DNA from: Spartobacteria bacterium
Lineage (GTDB): Bacteria; Verrucomicrobiota; Verrucomicrobiia; Chthoniobacterales; Chthoniobacteraceae
DNA: 18,402 nucleotides
Assembly (NCBI GenBank): GCA_025350985.1
Contig: JANXWU010000297.1
Coordinates: 1-18,402 of the forward strand
Direction of reading: 5' to 3'
The translations under genes and the position numbers were made by a program. Positions 14,047 through 18,402 of the stretch are shown piece after piece. Numbering within the stretch: the stretch's first letter is position 1; every line of letters begins with the position of its first letter. The notes beneath the pieces were generated by a model, which saw only the letters and a program-made list of their open reading frames with translations, searched no databases and had not been told where the DNA came from.

Positions 14047-15518
14047 TAAGCTACCGCCATTTCTTTGTGCTTGGCATCTTCATCTGCGGGTGAATACTTG
14101 TTTTTTCCCTTGGTTTCGTTAGGAAAGACTGTTGGAGCTTTGATCCGGCGTTGAATTTCATCGAAACAAGGCTTTTGCGAATCCCATTGCCCGTCATAAC
14201 ATCCTTGCATGGCTATATTCAGGTGATGTTGGGCCATTTTCTTATCTGCCATAACTAGACTAATCTCTGCGGCTAAAATGTTCATCCGCATATCATAAGG
14301 GTGGTATCTGAGAGCTGTCTGCATCTCGTACCAGGCGATTAAAGGCTGTTTCTCTGCCATCATGCCGTGTACCATGCAACCACGAGACACAATATTGCTT
14401 GGGTAAAAGAAATTCTCGTACTCATGAAAGGATATGATTGATTTGTACATCCTCATGACTACGTTGAGTTCACTAATATATAAACCTGCAAAGAAAAGGA
14501 TTATAGGCAAGGCCCCTGCGCCAAAACTTGTGAATAATAAGGAACTTCCTAAATACATCATAAAAGGGGTAGCTGTTGCGATATACCGATCACAGGAGTG
14601 TTGAGTAACGGTTAGAAAGCCACACCATTGGACGATCGAAAGAACCGCGAACACAAAATAAAGAAGATTCTGTCCCTTAAAATAGAACAAACCCGCTACG
14701 ACCAAAAGGATAGCCAAAACACCCTTCCAGAATGATAGATTTAACCTATGAGCATCCTGTGTCCCTTCTTTTGTGAGTCCCCAGAAATAAAGATGTGGAT
14801 AAACCATCATCACCCGTCCAGGCCAAAATGAGCGGATAAAATAAAACCCAAACAGTTTAACGCTTGGGATGATCCTTTTAGGGGTGTATTTCAGCATTTC
14901 CTGGGTTTTTTGGGTGGCTAACCGCATTTTATAGTCATTCCATTGCCAGTACCAGGCGATTGCGCCCGCTGCAGGGATAATCAAAGCGTATTTCCATCCC
15001 AACATAAGCGGTGCGAATACAGCGGTTAGGTGTAAAATAGGTGTACATAGCCATGCTAGTACCCCAAAAGGCTTAGGTAGCATAAGCATGACAAGCACCA
15101 GAATGATGTTAAGTGCGTATCTGCGGCCATTAGACCAGATTGCAGTCTGATGATTAATAGGGTTCACGGCGTAAAGTATTGCTGCCCAGAAGGATATAAT
15201 ATTGTGCCCTAAAGCTTCGTAGATCAAACAGCAGATAACGGCGTGTAGAAAGACGGTCAACGCATGATCCTTACGGATTGAGTTTCTTTTGGTGATCTCG
15301 TTCTTTGTGTTGACCCCAAAAATCCCCCCAAACCCATAACACTTGTACTTAATCCAACGGATAAACCCCGCCTCTTTAAGCTTGCAGGTCTGTCCGTTTA
15401 ACATTAGCTGGTATTGGGTGGTGTCATCTACAACGAGTAGGTAATTGATGATCCTTGCGTAGAACAGAGCCACGACTGATACGATGATAAGATTATGGTA
15501 GGGAAAGTGCCAGCTCAT
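14046..15518 (-). CDS. GT-C-like polytopic membrane glycosyltransferase with helical tail
   Basis: A 490-residue integral membrane protein with about 9-11 hydrophobic segments between residues 8 and 350. Three features match the TMTC/PMT-like GT-C superfamily, which moves a sugar from a lipid carrier on the outer face of the inner membrane. First, an Asp-Asp pair at 31-32 (LLVVDDTTQY) lies after the first helix, where the catalytic acid of these enzymes sits. Second, FWAAILYAVNPINHQTAIWSNGRRY at 110-134 resembles their AALLFALNP...WISGR block. Third, SCDRYIATATPFM at 308-320 resembles their DRYLYLPS block. After the last helix, residues about 380-440 form a TPR-like helical tail (AWYEMQTALRYHPYDMRMNI). 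It overlaps the upstream gene by 4 nt (ATGA). Substrate unknown; host-surface or virion glycosylation is inferred. Confidence 0.65.
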   Translation of the reverse strand: MSWHFPYHNLIIVSVVALFYARIINYLLVVDDTTQYQLMLNGQTCKLKEAGFIRWIKYKCYGFGGIFGVNTKNEITKRNSIRKDHALTVFLHAVICCLIYEALGHNIISFWAAILYAVNPINHQTAIWSNGRRYALNIILVLVMLMLPKPFGVLAWLCTPILHLTAVFAPLMLGWKYALIIPAAGAIAWYWQWNDYKMRLATQKTQEMLKYTPKRIIPSVKLFGFYFIRSFWPGRVMMVYPHLYFWGLTKEGTQDAHRLNLSFWKGVLAILLVVAGLFYFKGQNLLYFVFAVLSIVQWCGFLTVTQHSCDRYIATATPFMMYLGSSLLFTSFGAGALPIILFFAGLYISELNVVMRMYKSIISFHEYENFFYPSNIVSRGCMVHGMMAEKQPLIAWYEMQTALRYHPYDMRMNILAAEISLVMADKKMAQHHLNIAMQGCYDGQWDSQKPCFDEIQRRIKAPTVFPNETKGKNKYSPADEDAKHKEMAVA

Positions 15519-15817
15519 GCTTTAACCTGTTTTAGTATTTTGTGTAAAGCTTTCTCTAATACCTCAAGACGAGCGTTGATCTCTTTTTGAAAGTCGAAAA
15601 TCTTTTCTTCTATCTTTACTAGGTTGCAAGAAATAATTAGTGTGTTGTGACCGCGGGAAGAAATCTTTACCCCTGAACCTGCCTCTATGATGATCTCCTC
15701 TGCTTCTAGGTGGAAATTTCCTTCTTTTAATCTTGTCTTGCTCTCAGCGCATAGCAAAACCTTGTCATCAAGCTCCTTAACAACAATCCCTTTTCCGTAT
15801 TCAATTGGCTTTGTCAT
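15515..15817 (-). CDS. Small beta-strand plus coiled-coil protein, first gene of the leftward operon
   Basis: A 100-residue protein. Residues about 5-65 form alternating strands (GIVVKELDDKVLLCAESKTR, then FHLEAEEIIIEAGSGVKISS). Residues 65-98 form a heptad-like helix (EEKIFDFQKEINARLEVLEK, then ALHKILKQVKA). This layout recalls short trimeric virion or tail proteins, but I do not recognise a family. ATG at 15817 is used; a TTG 6 nt upstream is possible. The only Shine-Dalgarno-like AAAGG is inside the loop and arm of the terminator hairpin at 15827-15849, so folding of that hairpin would hide it. It overlaps the GT-C-like gene by ATGA. Confidence 0.6.
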   Translation of the reverse strand: MTKPIEYGKGIVVKELDDKVLLCAESKTRLKEGNFHLEAEEIIIEAGSGVKISSRGHNTLIISCNLVKIEEKIFDFQKEINARLEVLEKALHKILKQVKA

Positions 15818-15821
15818 ATAC

Positions 15822-15849
15822 AAAAAGCCATAACCTTTTGGGCTATGGC
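15822..15849 (-). terminator. Intrinsic terminator in the leader of the leftward operon
   Basis: On the minus strand, GCCATAGCC (15841-15849) and GGTTATGGC (15827-15835) form a 9-bp stem with one G-U pair and loop CAAAA. The stem is followed by five U residues (15822-15826). It lies immediately after the 22-codon leader ORF and 5 nt before the start of the first gene, so it would stop transcripts before any structural gene unless read through. Confidence 0.7.
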
Positions 15850-15918
15850 CTATTGGGAAATTCGAGTCTTTCGCTCTGATGGGTACATTTCCATATCTAT
15901 AATTATCTTAGTTTTCAT
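15850..15918 (-). CDS. 22-residue leader peptide ORF before the terminator
   Basis: ATG at 15918 has TTAGGAA at a good distance, and the stop TAG (15850-15852) touches the first base of the terminator stem. The product begins MKTKIIIDMEMYPSERKTRI and has no run of one codon. Placement of a short translated ORF flush against a terminator is the layout of attenuation leaders, where ribosomes affect folding. It could also be a tiny gene with its own terminator, or chance. Confidence 0.4.
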   Translation of the reverse strand: MKTKIIIDMEMYPSERKTRISQ

Positions 15919-15928
15919 GGTAATTCCT

Positions 15929-15944
15929 AACATTGTTGAATGTT
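15929..15944. promoter_or_regulatory. Perfect 16-bp inverted repeat, candidate operator
   Basis: AACATT-GTTG-AATGTT is a perfect inverted repeat in the divergent control region, about 50 bp downstream of the leftward -10. It may be an operator for the small HTH protein, or an RNA hairpin before the leader ORF. It was not noticed elsewhere in the window. Confidence 0.3.
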
Positions 15945-15997
15945 ATTGATGATTCATTTTAATAATGCTTTTATCCGTCGCTGTTAGACAATATTAA

Positions 15998-16027
15998 ATT
16001 AAAGATTTTTTACTTTACGCTTGACAA
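15998..16027 (-). promoter_or_regulatory. Leftward sigma70-type promoter of the late operon
   Basis: Minus-strand -35 TTGTCA (16022-16027), an 18-nt spacer, and -10 TTTAAT (15998-16003), five of six matches in each box. It would start RNA near 15990, about 170 nt before the first gene, and include the leader ORF and terminator. Its -35 overlaps that of the rightward promoter. Confidence 0.45.
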
Positions 16028-16050
16028 GTAATACGCATCCATGGTAACTT
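16021..16050 (+). promoter_or_regulatory. Rightward sigma70-type promoter of the HTH/glycosyltransferase cassette
   Basis: A perfect -35 TTGACA (16021-16026), an 18-nt spacer and a weak -10 TAACTT (16045-16050). RNA would start near 16057, 19 nt before the HTH gene. A TTCCG-n7-CGGAA inverted repeat (16049-16065) and an 11-bp palindrome (16057-16067) overlap the start point, which suggests repression by a bound protein. Confidence 0.5.
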
Positions 16051-16075
16051 CCGTCACTTTCGGAAAGGAAATCTG

Positions 16076-16252
16076 ATGCAGAGTTGGGCAAAGCAATTAA
16101 AGTCACTAAGAAAAAGACTCAACGATTGTTCAACTAAATTTATCGCTTATAAGTTAGGTGTAAGCCATAGAACTGTAGAAGGATGGGAACAAGGCCGGAA
16201 GGTAACTAAGCAAACAAAATTATTTATTAAAACCATCTTCCCAGACATTTAA
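16076..16252 (+). CDS. 58-residue HTH (XRE/Cro-like) DNA-binding protein
   Basis: A small ORF with AAGGAAATCTG just before the ATG. The product begins MQSWAKQLKSLRKRLNDCST and carries a helix-turn-helix, FIAYKLGVSHRTVEGWEQGR near 23-42, which matches the XRE/Cro pattern of a scanning helix, Gly-Val-Ser turn and recognition helix with W-E-Q-G. It ends FIKTIFPDI without an effector or dimerisation domain. It is the first gene of the rightward cassette and lies next to the two overlapping promoters, so it is a likely regulator of one or both arms, including itself. Its stop touches the ATG of the GT9 gene (TAAATG). Confidence 0.8.
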   Translation: MQSWAKQLKSLRKRLNDCSTKFIAYKLGVSHRTVEGWEQGRKVTKQTKLFIKTIFPDI

Positions 16253-17254
16253 ATGCTTAGAGATATCAAACAGTTTTACGTCTCCCTCACAAATTGGATA
16301 GTCTCTTTTATCCCTGCCGAAACTCTTGATGATGTCCTAATCTTACGCCTTGACCAATTAGGGGATTTTGTTCTGTGGCTTGATTCTGCCAAAGAGTACC
16401 GAAAGCTCTATTATGGTAAACGCTTAACACTACTGGTTAATGCTAACTGGTACGATCTAGCCAAAAGCCTCCCTTATTGGGATGTTGTCGTTCCCCTAGA
16501 TACAATGCGCTTTCGCCTTAACCCTATTTATAGGATTAAATTCTTAATTTGGGTTCGTAAACAAGGCTTTGAGGTCGTTATTTGTCCTAGACACTCGGTT
16601 AAATTCACGCTTGAACCGCCGATTGTGGCTATTTCAGGGGCCAGACAAAAGATAGTCTGTGAAGGGTCATTTCCTATTGAGAAGAAGAACTATTTTACCC
16701 GCTCGATACCCATGTACCCCGAACGGCATGAGTTAAGCCGTAACGCTCAATTCTTACGGGGGTTGGGTAGGCCAAATTTCAAGAGTACAGTTCCTTACCT
16801 AAATATGCAGGCTAAAACTGAAACTCCCTATATTATTATCTTTCCTACCTCCTTCCGAAAGAGAAAAGAATGGCCTCTTAAACGGTTTATTAGCATCATG
16901 CACTCTTTATTCTATAGTCACCAAATAATTGTCTGTGGGGATAGGAAGCTAACGGGCCTGCCCGTACACGTACACAACCTAACGGGCAAGACCAATATCC
17001 TCCAACTATTGGAATTAATAAGTGCCTCTAGGCTAGTCATTGCTAACGACTCCGCCCCGATACACCTGGCCGCCGCCCTTGATAGACCTTCTATCTGTAT
17101 TGGTGCCGAGCATCTAGGCCGTTTTCTTCCTTATGAGGTTGAAAAATCCCGTGATGGTATGGTATTTCCTAGGTTAGTTTACTCTAATAATTTGAAAGAT
17201 ATTACAACGGAAGAAGTTTTAAAAGTGGTAAAGGAGATGCTTAATGGACATTAG
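16253..17254 (+). CDS. GT9 glycosyltransferase (ADP-heptose:LPS heptosyltransferase-like)
   Basis: A 333-residue GT-B enzyme. The N-terminal domain has ILRLDQLGDFVLWL at 30-43, with the Gly-Asp (37-38) that supplies the catalytic base in heptosyltransferases. The C-terminal domain has FPTSFRKRKEWPLKRF at 197-212, the phosphate-binding region, then LTGKTNILQLLELISASRLV and ANDSAPIHLAAALDRPSICIG at 264-284, the hallmark nucleotide-sugar loop of GT9. Relatives add heptose to lipopolysaccharide core in the cytoplasm. No signal or membrane segment is seen. It starts directly after the HTH stop with no clear ribosome-binding site, so reinitiation is likely. It overlaps the next gene by 11 nt. It may alter the host's lipopolysaccharide or decorate a phage product. 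Confidence 0.85.
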   Translation: MLRDIKQFYVSLTNWIVSFIPAETLDDVLILRLDQLGDFVLWLDSAKEYRKLYYGKRLTLLVNANWYDLAKSLPYWDVVVPLDTMRFRLNPIYRIKFLIWVRKQGFEVVICPRHSVKFTLEPPIVAISGARQKIVCEGSFPIEKKNYFTRSIPMYPERHELSRNAQFLRGLGRPNFKSTVPYLNMQAKTETPYIIIFPTSFRKRKEWPLKRFISIMHSLFYSHQIIVCGDRKLTGLPVHVHNLTGKTNILQLLELISASRLVIANDSAPIHLAAALDRPSICIGAEHLGRFLPYEVEKSRDGMVFPRLVYSNNLKDITTEEVLKVVKEMLNGH

Positions 17255-18044
17255 TTTATTTATGAGTGCTGCACGCCCCAAGTGGTGGGAAAGAATGTGC
17301 GAGAGCCTTCGCTATACCTCTTGTGATTGGGAAATTGTAGCCGTTGGCCCTAACCCTCCAATAACTAACTTGCCGGATAATTTCAGGTATATAAAAAGCA
17401 CACTAAAGCCTTGCCAATGTTACGCTGCTGCCTCTTATTTCTGTAAAGGTGATGTGATAGGCTGGACAACAGACGATGCCTATTATAGACGTGACGCCAT
17501 TGACAATATTATGTCTGCCTATTCTTCACATGATAGGTTTGTGATCTGCACACAGATGACCATTGAGAATGGAAAGAACGTTAGCCACGAGCATCATTTA
17601 TTTAGGAACTGCAAAGATACCCCCGCTATGGCTCCCATGGCTTTTATGAGCCGTGAGTTATTCTGGAAAACAGGAGGGTATGAGCGTCACTTTATAAGCG
17701 GACAGGCAGAAAACTCTATCCTAATGGATGCCTACGCACTAGGTGGGTACATTGTGAACGTTCCGAATTCTGTAGTAGGTATCAACCACGAGGAAGTACA
17801 CGGAGGGTTTTTGAATAAGATTAAATATCGTTTGGGTAAGAACTCATTCCGTACTGGATATTTTAATGACCGTAGGTATTTAGAGGAGTGTTGGGTTAAA
17901 GAAGGTTATGGGACTTACAATGAGAAGACTCTGGCTCATGGTACCGTATCCCTTACTAGGCTTCTACCTCATCACCCGTTTAACTATGACAATATTCTAA
18001 CCGTACCGCAAGGCCCATCTGGGCGTTGGAGCGTAGATGCCTAA
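17244..18044 (+). CDS. GT2-like (GT-A fold) glycosyltransferase
   Basis: A 266-residue protein. The N-terminus is a shortened nucleotide-binding region (MDISLFMSAARPKWWERM, then DWEIVAVGPNPP). Next come CQCYAAASYFCKGDVIGWTTDD at 57-78, which ends in the Asp-Asp metal/nucleotide motif of GT-A enzymes, then the acceptor-side strand MAPMAFMSRELFWKTGGYERHF and a Cys- and Arg-rich tail. There is no membrane segment. AAGGAGATG lies at a good distance before the ATG, and the start overlaps GT9 by 11 nt. The substrate cannot be read. It likely acts in sequence with the neighbouring transferases to build one glycan. Confidence 0.75.
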   Translation: MDISLFMSAARPKWWERMCESLRYTSCDWEIVAVGPNPPITNLPDNFRYIKSTLKPCQCYAAASYFCKGDVIGWTTDDAYYRRDAIDNIMSAYSSHDRFVICTQMTIENGKNVSHEHHLFRNCKDTPAMAPMAFMSRELFWKTGGYERHFISGQAENSILMDAYALGGYIVNVPNSVVGINHEEVHGGFLNKIKYRLGKNSFRTGYFNDRRYLEECWVKEGYGTYNEKTLAHGTVSLTRLLPHHPFNYDNILTVPQGPSGRWSVDA

Positions 18045-18402
18045 ACTATCAATCATAGTCCCCACGATACGCCCTAAGGGATTATTAGATTTATATAAAT
18101 CTGTAGATATTGACGATTTTGAAATGATAGCTGTCGGGCCATACCCCTCTATGTGGTGGATTGAGAATCTGATATTTATTGTTTCTTCTAGGAGTCCTAA
18201 CGCCTGTCAACAAATTGGACTATCCCATGTCAGAGGAGACTACATAATTTTTGCTGCTGATGACGGGGTTTTTCTCCCTGGCGCATTAAAAAAAGCTTTC
18301 GACTACATGGAAGAATTAAAAACGTATGACTTTGTAAATTATAAAACAATATTTGTCTGGAAATACCTTGAGGGAGATAACCCCCACCCTGACATGAGCA
18401 AA
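18037..18402 (+). CDS. Partial second GT2-like glycosyltransferase
   Basis: The frame is open from ATG 18037 to the window end (122 codons), overlapping the previous stop by 8 nt, with GGAG upstream. It begins MPKLSIIVPTIRPKGL, the usual GT2 start, has EMIAVGPYPS near 29-38, and SPNACQQIGLSHVRGDYIIF near 53-72, followed by AADDG (73-77), the Asp-Asp catalytic motif. It shares the VGP and DD layout with its neighbour, so the two may have arisen by duplication. The C-terminal half lies outside the window. Confidence 0.75.
   Translation, partial: MPKLSIIVPTIRPKGLLDLYKSVDIDDFEMIAVGPYPSMWWIENLIFIVSSRSPNACQQIGLSHVRGDYIIFAADDGVFLPGALKKAFDYMEELKTYDFVNYKTIFVWKYLEGDNPHPDMSK

Noticed and set aside
1..18402. 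Diversity-generating retroelement, as in phage BPP-1
   Set aside because: No reverse transcriptase gene and no template/variable repeat pair were seen, despite BPP-1-like head genes.
1..18402. tRNA genes, CRISPR arrays, insertion sequences
   Set aside because: No cloverleaf-like segment, spaced repeats or transposase ORF was noticed by reading; a dedicated scan could not be run.

Overview
The window is part of the genome of a short-tailed, podovirus-like double-stranded DNA phage. It is probably from a Gram-negative host: a heptosyltransferase-type (GT9) enzyme and a lipoprotein-type signal peptide are present. The host genus cannot be read from the sequence. No integrase, replication, lysis-enzyme, tRNA, CRISPR or reverse-transcriptase gene was seen.

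From about 15.9 kb down to 1, almost every gene lies on the minus strand in one tight morphogenesis operon with many ATGA or TAATG overlaps. In transcription order it holds a small acidic/coiled-coil protein, a GT-C-like membrane protein, three small unknowns, terminase small and large subunits, several small proteins, the portal, a Bbp19-like protein, a DUF2292-like peptide and an overlapping zinc-ribbon peptide. Then come the scaffold, major capsid protein, Bbp16-like cement protein, tail tubular protein A, a small acidic protein, tail tubular protein B, a T7 gp13-like/cupin fusion, a gp14-like internal protein and a truncated virion gene. The head resembles that of Bordetella phage BPP-1; the tail and internal core resemble T7.

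From about 16.0 kb rightward the plus strand carries a divergent cassette: a 58-residue HTH protein, a GT9 glycosyltransferase and two GT2-like glycosyltransferases, the last cut by the window end. With the GT-C-like protein just across the promoter region, this looks like a surface-glycan (or virion-glycan) modification module.

Between the two arms the -35 boxes of the divergent promoters overlap. The leftward leader has a 22-codon ORF directly followed by an intrinsic terminator. A second terminator sits just before the scaffold gene and has an alternative fold. Two terminators inside an otherwise continuous late operon suggest attenuation or antitermination. Several genes of 28 to 57 codons were found by reading the gaps; two of them are coupled by overlaps at both ends.
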